NCBI GenBank assembly: GCA_029250225.1
Contig: JAQWUY010000005.1
Coordinates: 1-43,511, forward strand
Source: Alphaproteobacteria bacterium
Lineage (GTDB): Bacteria > Pseudomonadota > Alphaproteobacteria > JAQWUY01
DNA length: 43,511 nucleotides
Direction: 5' to 3'
The translations under genes were made by a program, and so were the position numbers. Position 1 is the first letter of the stretch, and each line of letters opens with the position of its first letter. Positions 27,379 through 35,773 of the stretch are shown here, piece by piece. The notes below the pieces were generated by a model. That model saw only the letters and a program-made list of their open reading frames with translations, was not told where the DNA came from and did no database searches.

Positions 27379-29787
27379 TTAATTTTTATAAGTCTTTAAT
27401 TTTGTAAAATCGACACTATGTTTTTCTTCAAAAAATTTTATTACTTCTTTGCAAATTTCTTCTAAATCGTCTTGTTTATTTAATGATGCTTCATCAGTAA
27501 ATTTACCATGACTTAATGAATTTGCGACTTGTTTTAATTTCACCCCATTATTTATAGACTGAATAAAATCGCCTAAATTTTCTTCTCTGCACTGTATGTC
27601 TTGTGCAATTTCTAAAACACAGCGAATTGAATTGCCTATAGTATGTACATTTTCATTATTTTCATCATTTTTTGGTTTTATAAAACTACAAATATCTTTT
27701 AGGTGTAATTTTAACATTGATTCTTTGCTAAAATTAGATTGATTAAGTTCTAAACCATCATTTTCTCTCTTTAATTCAAAATAACCCCCGCCGTCTTTAA
27801 ATATATTCTGCCGAATAAATGTATAAAATGTTGTGTCATGTGTTAATATTAAAGAATCTCTTTTGTTGTTTTTCCAGCTATCATTTTCATTATAAAATCC
27901 CTTTCCTATCTTATCATAACGGTATTTACTTAAATATTGCTTATAGTATTCAATAGAACTTGTTAAATTATAAAAATTATGGTAATCAACGCTAGAAACA
28001 GGGTCGTCCATTACAAAAATTATATTTCGTGCTTGTTGTACATTCTTCACTTTTTCAAGTGATGAAATCCAATAATATGCTAAGCTAATAATATTTTTCT
28101 CACCTGTACTTAAAATATTTTTATGGTTATTATCAATTTCTGTTTCACTAAGAACAAGCTTTCCGCTATCATTTATTTTAAATTTTTTACAACCTAATTG
28201 CGTTAAAAGATTATTAAAAATATCTTTACAGGCCATTAAAAAATTAACTTGTTCTTGATGTTTGACACTTAGTTTTTTTATTTCAGCGTCTAAATCTTGT
28301 TTAATTTTTTTTAAATCTTTAATTGTTTTATAAGTGCCATTGTTCTTGTGCTCGTTTATTTTTTCGCAAAGTTTAGAAGAAAGCCATTTTTTATTTAAAT
28401 TTGCTTTGTTATTATTCTTTTTCCCTGCTTCTGTCTTCAAACATTCTACATATTCATTATATTTATTTATTATATCTTTATTAAAGCCGTTAATTGATTC
28501 TGTTAAATGCTCTATTTTTATTTTTAACGGTGAAGTGGCTATTTTTATGTCCATTTGTTTATCTAATTTTTCTTTAATAAGACCCTTTTTATCACCCTCA
28601 TTTCCAACAATATCTGTTTGGTATTGCTCTATTCTTTTTATATGGTCTTCTAAGCTTGGCTCCATTACAAGTGGGTACTCAATAGTTAACAACTCTCTTT
28701 GGTCTTTTGTATCACCTATGTTTTTTGTAATTTTCTTCATTATGTCTTGGGGCTTTATCTTCTTTATTTCACTCTCTATATATTCAAGGCGCTCTTGTGC
28801 TTTTGCTCTATCGGAATCAATGAAGCCTTTTAGTCTTTTGATAGTTTTTTTTCTTAGTTCAACATCAATATTTTGTTCACATAATGGACATTTATGATGA
28901 TTTTCATTATCTATTTCATCCTTAGATTTTTCACACCAAGCACTACCTAGGTTTTCTAAAACAGTATCAATTTGTGGATAATTATTCTCTATTAATTTAC
29001 ATAATTCATCAGGTAAAAAGTTTATTTGTATTGCATTCTGTTTTTCAATTTCAATAGAATCAACTGATATTTCATCTAATTCTTCTAATTTTTTTTGTAT
29101 ATCTGAGGGGTTTCCTGCCTCCAAACCATCTATATTACCATCATATATTTGGCTTTTAATATTATTCCAATATTTTTTTGGGTCTCCTTTTGACTGGTTG
29201 TAGATTGTTACTAAGTCTTTTGTGAATCCTTTTTCCTCATCATCTTCATCAGATTTTGTTTTTCCTAAAATATTATTTAATTTTTTCTCGGTACTAGCAA
29301 GTTCAATTTCTTTATTTTCTAATTCCGTATCATCTTTAGTAATATTTGCTTCTACCATATTTTTGAATGCTCCGCTTTTTGAAAAGCTAGGGCTTAATGT
29401 ATTTAAAAAGTCATCACAGTATACATGTAATTTAGGGCTTTTTTGATATTTTGAAGAATCAGATATATCTATTATTTTTTCGTTATTAAATTCAATTTCT
29501 ATTATCAGCGATTGAGAAATAAATTCAATTTCAATTTTTGAATTCCCCCAATTTTTTATTGGCCTAAGTTTTTTAAATAATTCATTATAATCTTGATAAG
29601 CTTGATTTTTAAATTCTTCTTTATTATCAGTTTGAGATAGCTCTTGAAGCTTAGAAATTAAATATAAACAAGAAGAAATAGTAGATTTCCCAGTTCCGTT
29701 TTTTGCAAAAATTAAATTTTCTGTTTTATTGAATTTTGCTTCAAGCGATTTAATGCCCTTAATATTTGTTATTTTTACTTTTTTCAT
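27379..29787 (-). CDS. RloC-like Rad50-type ATPase, probable anticodon nuclease
   Basis: An 802-aa AAA_13/Rad50-like protein. Visible features in order: Walker A AKNGTGKS (residues 28-35), long coiled coils with a zinc-hook CPLC at about residue 300, the ABC signature LSTGEKNIISLAYYW at about 560, Walker B NIIFVMDDPVSSVD at about 590 and H-loop SLILTHD at about 647. The C-terminal part has IRCVLE (Arg-x3-Glu) and, 34 residues after the Glu, the His of NSLSHGKF. This matches the Arg-x3-Glu...His triad reported for the anticodon nucleases PrrC and RloC. RloC combines that nuclease with a zinc-hook Rad50-like ATPase and acts in phage defence by cutting tRNA. No hsd restriction genes are adjacent. 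ATG at 29787 with ACAGG upstream is preferred over TTG at 29802. Its last codons lie within one copy of a 16-nt direct repeat. Catalytic activity is inferred, not shown. Confidence 0.7.
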   Translation of the reverse strand: MKKVKITNIKGIKSLEAKFNKTENLIFAKNGTGKSTISSCLYLISKLQELSQTDNKEEFKNQAYQDYNELFKKLRPIKNWGNSKIEIEFISQSLIIEIEFNNEKIIDISDSSKYQKSPKLHVYCDDFLNTLSPSFSKSGAFKNMVEANITKDDTELENKEIELASTEKKLNNILGKTKSDEDDEEKGFTKDLVTIYNQSKGDPKKYWNNIKSQIYDGNIDGLEAGNPSDIQKKLEELDEISVDSIEIEKQNAIQINFLPDELCKLIENNYPQIDTVLENLGSAWCEKSKDEIDNENHHKCPLCEQNIDVELRKKTIKRLKGFIDSDRAKAQERLEYIESEIKKIKPQDIMKKITKNIGDTKDQRELLTIEYPLVMEPSLEDHIKRIEQYQTDIVGNEGDKKGLIKEKLDKQMDIKIATSPLKIKIEHLTESINGFNKDIINKYNEYVECLKTEAGKKNNNKANLNKKWLSSKLCEKINEHKNNGTYKTIKDLKKIKQDLDAEIKKLSVKHQEQVNFLMACKDIFNNLLTQLGCKKFKINDSGKLVLSETEIDNNHKNILSTGEKNIISLAYYWISSLEKVKNVQQARNIIFVMDDPVSSVDYHNFYNLTSSIEYYKQYLSKYRYDKIGKGFYNENDSWKNNKRDSLILTHDTTFYTFIRQNIFKDGGGYFELKRENDGLELNQSNFSKESMLKLHLKDICSFIKPKNDENNENVHTIGNSIRCVLEIAQDIQCREENLGDFIQSINNGVKLKQVANSLSHGKFTDEASLNKQDDLEEICKEVIKFFEEKHSVDFTKLKTYKN
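27384..27399. repeat. 16-nt direct repeat, copy 1 (3' end of RloC-like gene)
   Basis: The sequence TTTTATAAGTCTTTAA occurs here and identically at 29857-29872. This copy encodes, in the minus-strand frame, residues near the C-terminus of the RloC-like protein and lies 13 bp from the folC stop. Its twin covers the stop of the carbonic anhydrase gene. The two copies bracket almost exactly the RloC-like gene, as attachment sites or a duplicated target would. Confidence 0.6.
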
Positions 29788-29836
29788 AATTAACCTGTTC
29801 AATTAAAAATAGTTTTTTTGTTGATATAAATGAATT

Positions 29837-29859
29837 AAAGGTAATAGAGGTTTACCTTT
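29837..29859 (-). terminator. Hairpin just after carbonic anhydrase stop
   Basis: AAAGGTAA and TTACCTTT form an 8-bp perfect stem with a 7-nt loop directly after the carbonic anhydrase stop codon. There is no U-run immediately after it on the minus strand, so it is at best a weak intrinsic terminator or an mRNA 3'-end stabiliser separating this gene from the RloC-like gene. Confidence 0.35.
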
Positions 29860-29872
29860 TATAAGTCTTTAA
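29857..29872. repeat. 16-nt direct repeat, copy 2 (3' end of carbonic anhydrase)
   Basis: Identical to 27384-27399 (TTTTATAAGTCTTTAA). This copy spans the last codons and stop of the carbonic anhydrase gene, read in a different frame from copy 1. Insertions that duplicate the 3' end of a gene typically leave it intact, as here. Confidence 0.6.
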
Positions 29873-30506
29873 CAACTTTGCTGATTTCAAGTTTTTCGGC
29901 ATCTTTGTTATTTGCGATTACACAATCGAGGTCTTTTAACAGGCCGTCTTTAATGTCGTATATCCAGCCGTGAATAATAAGGTCTTGTCCGTTTGCCCAA
30001 GCTTCTTGCACCATTGTTGTTTCAGTTAAATTACGAACTTGTGTTTGTACATTTAGCTCACATAATTTTCGTTCTTGTTCTTCACCAGACAAACCGCTTA
30101 ATGATTTGTCATTTTCGCGGATTACTTGACGAATATTATGTACCCAACTATCTACTGTGCCGAAACTATCACTAGATAGTGATGCTTTTACTGCACCGCA
30201 ACCGTAATGTCCTGTTACTATAATATGTTTAACTTTTAAAACTTCAACCGCGTAGCCAATTACCGCACGAATATTGCTGTCTGAATGTGAAATTACATTT
30301 CCTACATTGCGATGTACAAATACCTCGCCTGGTTCAACACCAATTATTGTGTTTGCAGGAACTCGTGCATCGGAACAGCCAATCCATAAATATTGAGGGG
30401 TGTGTTGTTCTAATAGCTTTTCAAAAAAATCAGGATCAAATTTTAATCTGCTTGCAACCCATTTTTTATTATTTTCTAATAATTTATTAAGTTTTTTATC
30501 GCACAT
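29859..30506 (-). CDS. can: Beta-class carbonic anhydrase
   Basis: This 215-aa zinc enzyme interconverts CO2 and bicarbonate, supplying bicarbonate to carboxylases such as acetyl-CoA carboxylase (accD is in this window). Zinc ligands are visible as the Cys of IGCSDARVPANTI, and the His and Cys of VTGHYGCGAVKA; the Asp-Arg dyad of the C-S-D-x-R motif is present. PGEVFVHRNVGN and the C-terminal IHGWIYDIKDG segment are also typical of the bacterial can/cynT clade. The ATG has an AAGGG Shine-Dalgarno 7 nt upstream. Its 3' end overlaps a 16-nt direct repeat also found at the end of the adjacent RloC-like gene. Confidence 0.95.
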   Translation of the reverse strand: MCDKKLNKLLENNKKWVASRLKFDPDFFEKLLEQHTPQYLWIGCSDARVPANTIIGVEPGEVFVHRNVGNVISHSDSNIRAVIGYAVEVLKVKHIIVTGHYGCGAVKASLSSDSFGTVDSWVHNIRQVIRENDKSLSGLSGEEQERKLCELNVQTQVRNLTETTMVQEAWANGQDLIIHGWIYDIKDGLLKDLDCVIANNKDAEKLEISKVVKDL

Positions 30507-30604
30507 ATTTTTCCCTTATAATAAAATTTTTATTTTAATATATTAATACATTAAACTATATTTCTTTTTTTTGTAATAATTTTTTATTATTAAGTATATA
30601 TTAC

Positions 30605-30634
30605 AATAAAAAACCCCATATAATTATGAGGTTT
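30605..30634 (-). terminator. Intrinsic terminator of secB
   Basis: On the minus strand, AAACCTCAT and ATGGGGTTT form a nine-position stem with one mismatch and a 6-nt loop, followed by TTTTTT. It begins 5 nt after the secB stop and has the form of a rho-independent terminator. Confidence 0.75.
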
Positions 30635-30639
30635 ATTTA

Positions 30640-31125
30640 TTAATTATTATTTTGTGCTTGTTCCATAAACATACCCAAGAAATCAACCGGCTTCAATGTT
30701 AGTGGAACAAATCCACCACCGCTGGTCGTGCTAGCAATAACTTCTCGTGCGAATGGGAACATTAATCTTGGAGCTTCTACCATTAATAATGGCACTACTT
30801 CTTCTTCTGGGAAGCCTTGTACAAGAACTAGCCCTGAATATTCAAGCTCTAAGATATAAATAGATTTCTTTTTTTCTTCGTCTTTTGCTTCGACTTTAAA
30901 TTTTAGTGTTATTTCGCTTACACTATCATCTACTTTTTCAACTAGTAAGTTTAATTGAATGTCTCCTGTTGGGGAAAATTCGCCTTTTAATAATTCTTTT
31001 GCTGATAAAAGATTTTCAAAAGATAAGTCTTTTGTATATTGGTGTATAACGCCAAAACCTTTTTCAACTTTTTCGGCTTTTTTTGGTTTTTCAGCCTTTT
31101 TTGCTTTTTCTTTTTTATTTGCCAT
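30640..31125 (-). CDS. secB: Protein-export chaperone SecB
   Basis: SecB holds preproteins unfolded and delivers them to SecA for export. The 161-aa protein contains IHQYTKDLSFENLLSAKEL, VDDSVSEITLKFKVEAKDE and the C-terminal FPFAREVIASTTSGGGFVPL with LKPVDFLGMF, all standard. The first about 22 residues are a low-complexity Lys/Ala/Glu run (KKAEKPKKAEK), more basic than the acidic N-terminal extensions usual in alphaproteobacteria. A terminator follows closely. It is divergent from the smr-xre pair across 109 bp. Confidence 0.94.
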   Translation of the reverse strand: MANKKEKAKKAEKPKKAEKVEKGFGVIHQYTKDLSFENLLSAKELLKGEFSPTGDIQLNLLVEKVDDSVSEITLKFKVEAKDEEKKKSIYILELEYSGLVLVQGFPEEEVVPLLMVEAPRLMFPFAREVIASTTSGGGFVPLTLKPVDFLGMFMEQAQNNN

Positions 31126-31234
31126 AGTTTTAATTCCTTTACAAAAATATATAATTTAGATACCATAAAGTCCAAATATATACAACAATATAATGTTAGA
31201 TTGTAGGAGTGTTACACAACATTAACAAAGGATT

Positions 31235-31780
31235 ATGTTATTTGTAATGACAGATGAAACAGATGATAGCAAGGTTTGGCAAATTGTTAAAAAGAGCGTT
31301 AAGCCATTAAAAAAGCCTAATATTTATATTGCTTCAAAAAATAAAAAAACCATAAATAAAAAGCCTGCAAAATTATCTGCTGATTTAAAAGAGATAAGCT
31401 TTAAAAATTTTGGTAAAAGCACTATAAAGCCGAAAACAACAATCAGCCTCCAAGAAAAAGACATTGGCAATACAGACAATTTAAATAAATCACATGCAAA
31501 AAAATTGAGAACAAAAAATTTAAATGTAGATATGACTTTGGATTTACACGGCCACACACAAGCCCAAGCCTATACAGCAATTAATGATTTTATGTACAAA
31601 GCACATAATAATAATTGTTCCACTATTAAAATTATAACAGGTAAAGGCAAGGGGGTTTTACAAACACAAGTCCCGCTGTGGTTAAGTGACTACCCAAACA
31701 TTTTAAGCATTGTTCACGCACCACAAAACCAAGGCGGAAGCGGTGTGCTATTAATTGCATTAAAAAGAAAGAAAGTATAA
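31235..31780 (+). CDS. Smr-domain protein
   Basis: A 181-aa protein whose C-terminal half is a Smr (small MutS-related) nuclease-like domain: MTLDLHGHTQAQAYTAINDF, then IKIITGKGKG, and SGVLLIALKRKK at the end. The N-terminal half is basic and unstructured. Family members cut or bind nucleic acids, and recent work links some to rescue of collided ribosomes; the role in alphaproteobacteria is not defined. ATG at 31235 has AAAGG only 3-4 nt upstream, so the in-frame ATG at 31247 (MTDETDDSK) is an alternative. It shares a base with the start of the XRE regulator (TAATG). Confidence 0.85.
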   Translation: MLFVMTDETDDSKVWQIVKKSVKPLKKPNIYIASKNKKTINKKPAKLSADLKEISFKNFGKSTIKPKTTISLQEKDIGNTDNLNKSHAKKLRTKNLNVDMTLDLHGHTQAQAYTAINDFMYKAHNNNCSTIKIITGKGKGVLQTQVPLWLSDYPNILSIVHAPQNQGGSGVLLIALKRKKV

Positions 31781-32145
31781 TGACACCATTCGGCAATAAA
31801 TTACGAATTTTACGCAATGAAAAAAACATTACACAAAAAGAACTGGCTCGTGCAATTGGAGTTAGCCCAGCTTATTTAAGTTCATTGGAGCGAGGCAATC
31901 GCGGTGTGCCAAGCGTTCAGATAGTAGAGGCTGTTTGTGCATACTTTAACATTATTTGGGAAGATGCCGATGAGGTTAGAAAGCTAGCTCTGCTCTCACA
32001 TCCAAAAACAATAATTAACACTAGTAATTTAAATAATCACAAAGCAACAGAGTTGACCAATTTATTGGCCAATAAAATAAATTATTTAAATAAAGAGCAA
32101 ATTGAAAAAATAATTAATATAATAGAAAATAAAGATTCTAATTAA
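31780..32145 (+). CDS. XRE-family HTH transcriptional regulator
   Basis: A 121-aa protein with an N-terminal Cro/C1-type HTH: FGNKLRILRNEKNITQKELA followed by the recognition helix region SPAYLSSLERGNRGVPS. The remainder is a helical extension (EDADEVRKLALLSHPKTI) that resembles short alphaproteobacterial regulators often found beside Smr-domain genes. Targets are unknown. Its ATG overlaps the smr stop by one base, and its stop overlaps that of the convergent flavoreductase gene by 4 bp. Confidence 0.88.
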   Translation: MTPFGNKLRILRNEKNITQKELARAIGVSPAYLSSLERGNRGVPSVQIVEAVCAYFNIIWEDADEVRKLALLSHPKTIINTSNLNNHKATELTNLLANKINYLNKEQIEKIINIIENKDSN

Positions 32146-34202
32146 TAGACATCTCTTACATATCGCTTTTGCTTTTTTAATTCGTTTATATAGTTGGTTG
32201 CTTTTTCAATAGACATTGCCCCGAACCTTGCAACAATTTCTAGTAAAGTTGCATCAACATCTTTTGCCATTTTTGATGCATCACCACATACAAAGAAATA
32301 CCCGCCTTTTTCAAGAGCGTTAAATAAATCGGCTCCTTCTTTCAGCATTAAATTTTGCACATATGTTTTTTGTTTATTGTTTTCGCGTGACCAAGCAAGA
32401 GATAAGCGAACCTTTCCTTGTTCTTGCCACTTTTCTAGTGTTTCTTGATACAAATAATCATTTTTTGTACGATCACCAAAGAATAACCAATTTTCACCGG
32501 TTGCATTGCACTCTATGCGTTCTTGTATAAAACCACGAAACGGGGCAATGCCTGTTCCTGGGCCAACCATTATCATAGGCGCGGTATTATCTTGTGGTAT
32601 AGAAAAAGATTTGTTTGGATGCATAAACAAGCCGACCTTGTCACCTTTTTTTAATCTATCGGCAAGGAAGCAAGAGGCAACCCCCTCACAATCTCTACCG
32701 TTAAATTTGTATTTTAATGTTGCAACAGTAAGGTGTACTTCACCAGAATGTGTTTTTGGACTTGATGAAATAGAATACAGGCGGTGTTGTAGCGGATTTA
32801 GTAATTCTAGAAATTCTTGTTCGCCAAATGAAACATTATAATCATTTAAAAAATCAACTATTTCACGACCCCAGATAAACTTATCCATTTCTTTTTTATT
32901 TTCGTGTAATAATTTTAATTTTGTATCGCTTGATTTTGTAGTTACCGCTGATATAAAATTTTTGTTTGGCAGGCGAATTTCTTTTTCATTTAATAAAATA
33001 TCACTAAACTTTTTACCATCTATTTCTTTCTCGCCATTGAATTTGCCAGCGGATAAAACATCATTAACCAAAGCTTCGCTATTTATCGGTATTACCCCTA
33101 TTGAATCGCCAGCCTCATATTGCATTTCACCATCTTTTGCTTCAAATTCAAAGTGAATAACTTGTTTGTCCGAACCTTTTTTTGATAATAATTCACTTTT
33201 TAAAAGCTCACCCATATAAGGATTGTTTTTAGTATATATAGATTTATATGTAATTTCTTGAGCTTTTTCTATCGTAGGTGCAGATGATTTTTTTTGTACA
33301 TAAGAAAATGTTGTTTTAATATTTTCAATCCAATCATTTGCCTGCTCTTCGTAATCTACATCAAGTTTTAAAGTTTCAATTTTTCTATTTGCTCCTAGAC
33401 TTGAAAAGAAATTATCCCAATCTTCGGCTGATTTACAAAAGAAATCATATGCCGTGTCACCTAATCCTAATATTGCATAGTCACAAGATAATTTATCCAT
33501 ATCTTGCACACTATTCCATAGTATTTGTCCGTTGTCTGGGTGTTCACCCTCACCATATGTCGATGTAATTATTATTACATTTTTAAATGATTTCAAATCT
33601 TCGCTAGATATGTCCGCCATATCATAGACGGTTCCTGATGTTGCACTAGCAAGATCGTGGGCAAGGTTTTCAGCGTTGCCGGTTTGTGAAGAAAATAAAA
33701 TGCTTAGGCCGGAATTATCGCTAGGCTTGCATTCTTGTTCTTTTTCTTCTTCTTGCCTAGAACTAAATTCTGATTTAACAATTTCAGCCCAATCATTTGC
33801 CTGCTCTTCGTAATCTACATCGAGTTTTAAAGTTTCAATTTTTCTATTTGCTCCTAGACTTGAAAAGAAATTATCCCAATCTTCGGCTGATTTACAAAAG
33901 AAATCATATATGGTGTCACCTAATCCCAATATTGCATAGTTACAAGATAATTTATCAATATCTTGCACACTATCCCATAATATTTGTCCGTTATCTGGGT
34001 GTTCGCCATCACCATATGTTGATGTAATTATTATTACATTTTTAAATGATTTTAAATCTTCGCTAGATACATCCGCCATATCTAGGACAGGGCTATTTAT
34101 TTTATGTGCTAAGTCGTGGGCAAGGTTTTCAGCGTTGCCGGTTTGCGAAGCAAATAAAATATATGTTTCTTTTTCGTCTTGCCTAGAATTATTGTTATTC
34201 AT
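32142..34202 (-). CDS. cysJ: CysJ-like diflavin reductase with duplicated flavodoxin domain
   Basis: This 686-aa NADPH-dependent diflavin reductase passes electrons through FAD and FMN, in CysJ to the sulfite reductase hemoprotein. It has two flavodoxin domains (about residues 12-150 and 166-303), nearly identical and each with intact FMN motifs SQTGNAENLAHDLA, STYG-GEHPDNG and LGLGDT-YDFFCKSAEDWD. They are followed by the FAD domain (RLYSISSSP and GVASCFLADRL) and the NADP domain (VGPGTGIAPFRGFIQER), ending RYVRDVY. Removal of one copy (153 residues) leaves about 533 aa, near the size of compact CysJ-type proteins. No cysI is adjacent, so the partner could be sulfite reductase or another acceptor. 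The start ATG at 34202 is preceded by a 274-bp gap shared with uppP. Confidence 0.85.
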   Translation of the reverse strand: MNNNNSRQDEKETYILFASQTGNAENLAHDLAHKINSPVLDMADVSSEDLKSFKNVIIITSTYGDGEHPDNGQILWDSVQDIDKLSCNYAILGLGDTIYDFFCKSAEDWDNFFSSLGANRKIETLKLDVDYEEQANDWAEIVKSEFSSRQEEEKEQECKPSDNSGLSILFSSQTGNAENLAHDLASATSGTVYDMADISSEDLKSFKNVIIITSTYGEGEHPDNGQILWNSVQDMDKLSCDYAILGLGDTAYDFFCKSAEDWDNFFSSLGANRKIETLKLDVDYEEQANDWIENIKTTFSYVQKKSSAPTIEKAQEITYKSIYTKNNPYMGELLKSELLSKKGSDKQVIHFEFEAKDGEMQYEAGDSIGVIPINSEALVNDVLSAGKFNGEKEIDGKKFSDILLNEKEIRLPNKNFISAVTTKSSDTKLKLLHENKKEMDKFIWGREIVDFLNDYNVSFGEQEFLELLNPLQHRLYSISSSPKTHSGEVHLTVATLKYKFNGRDCEGVASCFLADRLKKGDKVGLFMHPNKSFSIPQDNTAPMIMVGPGTGIAPFRGFIQERIECNATGENWLFFGDRTKNDYLYQETLEKWQEQGKVRLSLAWSRENNKQKTYVQNLMLKEGADLFNALEKGGYFFVCGDASKMAKDVDATLLEIVARFGAMSIEKATNYINELKKQKRYVRDVY
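33330..33701. repeat. Tandem flavodoxin-domain repeat, unit 2 in reading direction
   Basis: This block and 33789-34160 align without gaps at an offset of 459 bp (153 codons), differing at scattered, often third-codon positions. Between the two is a short more variable linker (about 33702-33788). The similarity at the DNA level points to a fairly recent intragenic duplication or to ongoing gene conversion. Confidence 0.9.
33789..34160. repeat. Tandem flavodoxin-domain repeat, unit 1 in reading direction
   Basis: Partner of 33330-33701 at an offset of exactly 459 bp. It encodes the N-terminal flavodoxin domain. The least conserved part is around 34080-34115, which encodes the helix after the first beta strand. 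Confidence 0.9.
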
Positions 34203-34476
34203 ATTATTCTTTTAACCTAAATTGCAAAAATACCATCCATATAAAAAAGATTATTTAATCTTTCATTCGTTGTTTAATTCCCATTTTGTATGTTAACATT
34301 TCTTGTAATAAATTTTTTATGTTTTATTTATTGTAAGTTAATGCTAATTGTTTTATTATTTAGTTTGTACTGGTTATAATAGTACTTGATATAAAAAAGG
34401 TCAACATTAATGGCTAATTTTTTAGATTTTTTATAGATTATAAAATAAAAACATAAATACAAAAAGATTACAAAAA
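34203..34476. promoter_or_regulatory. Divergent control region, flavoreductase / uppP
   Basis: This 274-bp gap has no gene. A dyad GTACT (34367-34371) and AGTAC (34381-34385) encloses a TATAAT hexamer at 34375-34380, a plausible -10 for uppP with a weak -35 (TTTATT, 34352-34357). The dyad could be an operator. No recognisable riboswitch is seen; the rest is A/T-rich. Confidence 0.35.
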
Positions 34477-35280
34477 ATGACAGATTTACAAATACTTACA
34501 TTATCATTAATTCAGGGAATAACAGAATTTTTACCTGTTTCTTCTTCGGCTCACCTAATAATTACTTCAAAACTTTTTGGTTGGTCAGATCAGGGATTGG
34601 CAATGGATGTGGCGGTTCACTGTGGCACATTATTAGCTGTAATATTGTATTTTTGGGATTATGTTAAAAAAGGAATAAACGGCGGGATTGACATTGTGCA
34701 AAAGAAAAAAACCGAGGACGCCTCATTTGCAATGTTGATTATAGTTGCAACAATTCCTATTGTTATAATTGGTTTCTTGTTAAAAGACTCTATTTCAGGA
34801 TCATTCCGCCAAGAAAATATAGTTTCGGTTATTGCTTTTACTAGTATTATATTTGGGGCTTTGCTATGGCTAGTAGATTATGCAACCCCAACATTTTCTA
34901 AGGTTGAAAACCTTGATTATAAACACGGAATGTTTTTGGGATGTATGCAAGTAATTGCATTAATTCCTGGTGTTTCTAGATCTGGGATATGTATGACAGC
35001 AGGGCGATTGTTGGGTATGGAAAGACCTGAATCAGCAAAACTTTCAATGTTAATGGGAATGCCAACTTTGTTTGCTGCTAGTGTGTTAATTGGATTTGAT
35101 ATTTATACCGCAGAAAGTACATTTTTCCATTACGGAGTAATGCTTGCTGTGGTGATTTCATTCTTGTTTGCATATATTACAATCGGCACAATGATGAAAT
35201 TACTAGAACATTTCAGTATGGCTGTTTTTGCAAGTTATCGTATTTTATTGGGGATAATACTTTTAATTTATTTCACATAA
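34477..35280 (+). CDS. uppP: Undecaprenyl-diphosphate phosphatase (BacA/UppP)
   Basis: UppP dephosphorylates undecaprenyl pyrophosphate so that the lipid carrier of peptidoglycan precursors can be reused; its overproduction gives bacitracin resistance. The 267-aa polytopic protein has both family boxes, SLIQGITEFLPVSSSAHLII at the N-terminus and PGVSRSGICMTAGRLLG at about residue 170, with the catalytic Glu and Arg. About eight membrane segments are visible. Its 3' end overlaps that of the convergent mntR by 13 bp. Confidence 0.96.
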   Translation: MTDLQILTLSLIQGITEFLPVSSSAHLIITSKLFGWSDQGLAMDVAVHCGTLLAVILYFWDYVKKGINGGIDIVQKKKTEDASFAMLIIVATIPIVIIGFLLKDSISGSFRQENIVSVIAFTSIIFGALLWLVDYATPTFSKVENLDYKHGMFLGCMQVIALIPGVSRSGICMTAGRLLGMERPESAKLSMLMGMPTLFAASVLIGFDIYTAESTFFHYGVMLAVVISFLFAYITIGTMMKLLEHFSMAVFASYRILLGIILLIYFT

Positions 35281-35687
35281 ATAAATTTTTTAAATATTTC
35301 TAGTGTTTCAGAACTTATATGGTGTTCAATTCCTTCCGAATCGATTTCAGCAATATTTTTAGGAACACCAATTTTTATTAAAAAGTCATAAACTATTTGA
35401 TGTCTTTGCTTACATTTTTCAGCTAGCTCTTTGCCCTTAGGCGTTAATGTTATGGGTTGATAGGGTTGGTGGTTTATAAAGCCATCTTTTTTTAGTTTTA
35501 ACAGTGTTTTTGAAACAGTTGGTTTTGCAACCCCTAATTTTTTAGCTATGATTGTTGTTTGCGCTTTGCCAAATTTATTAATCAAATCGCTGATTAATTC
35601 AACATAATCCTCGGTGTTTTCTGATAAGTGCGCCTTGCGAACAGATTCAAACCTAGCAGAAGTAGCTTTTACAATATTTTTTACCAT
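35268..35687 (-). CDS. mntR: Manganese-responsive regulator MntR (DtxR family)
   Basis: A 139-aa metalloregulator that binds DNA when loaded with Mn(II). It aligns well by eye with enterobacterial MntR: RFESVRKAH, then DYVELISDLI, a winged HTH with KKLGVAKPTVSKTLLKL, and metal-binding segments RHQIVYDFL and DSEGIEHHIS. It lacks the long N-terminal tail of the E. coli protein. It is divergent from a ten-TM exporter gene, which it probably controls. Minus-strand TTGTTT (35720-35725) and TATATA (35697-35702), 17 bp apart, could be its promoter; the implied transcript would be almost leaderless, and no Shine-Dalgarno sequence is seen. Confidence 0.9.
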   Translation of the reverse strand: MVKNIVKATSARFESVRKAHLSENTEDYVELISDLINKFGKAQTTIIAKKLGVAKPTVSKTLLKLKKDGFINHQPYQPITLTPKGKELAEKCKQRHQIVYDFLIKIGVPKNIAEIDSEGIEHHISSETLEIFKKFIYVK

Positions 35688-35773
35688 AATAAATTATATA
35701 TATAGTTTTTTTATATAAAAAACAATCCTAGTTTAAAAACCACCTGATAACTAAGCATTTGTTAATTTTGTTA

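Noticed and set aside
33338-34027. Two similar plus-strand reading frames inside the flavoreductase gene
   Set aside because: They are antisense shadows that resemble each other only because the underlying DNA is duplicated.
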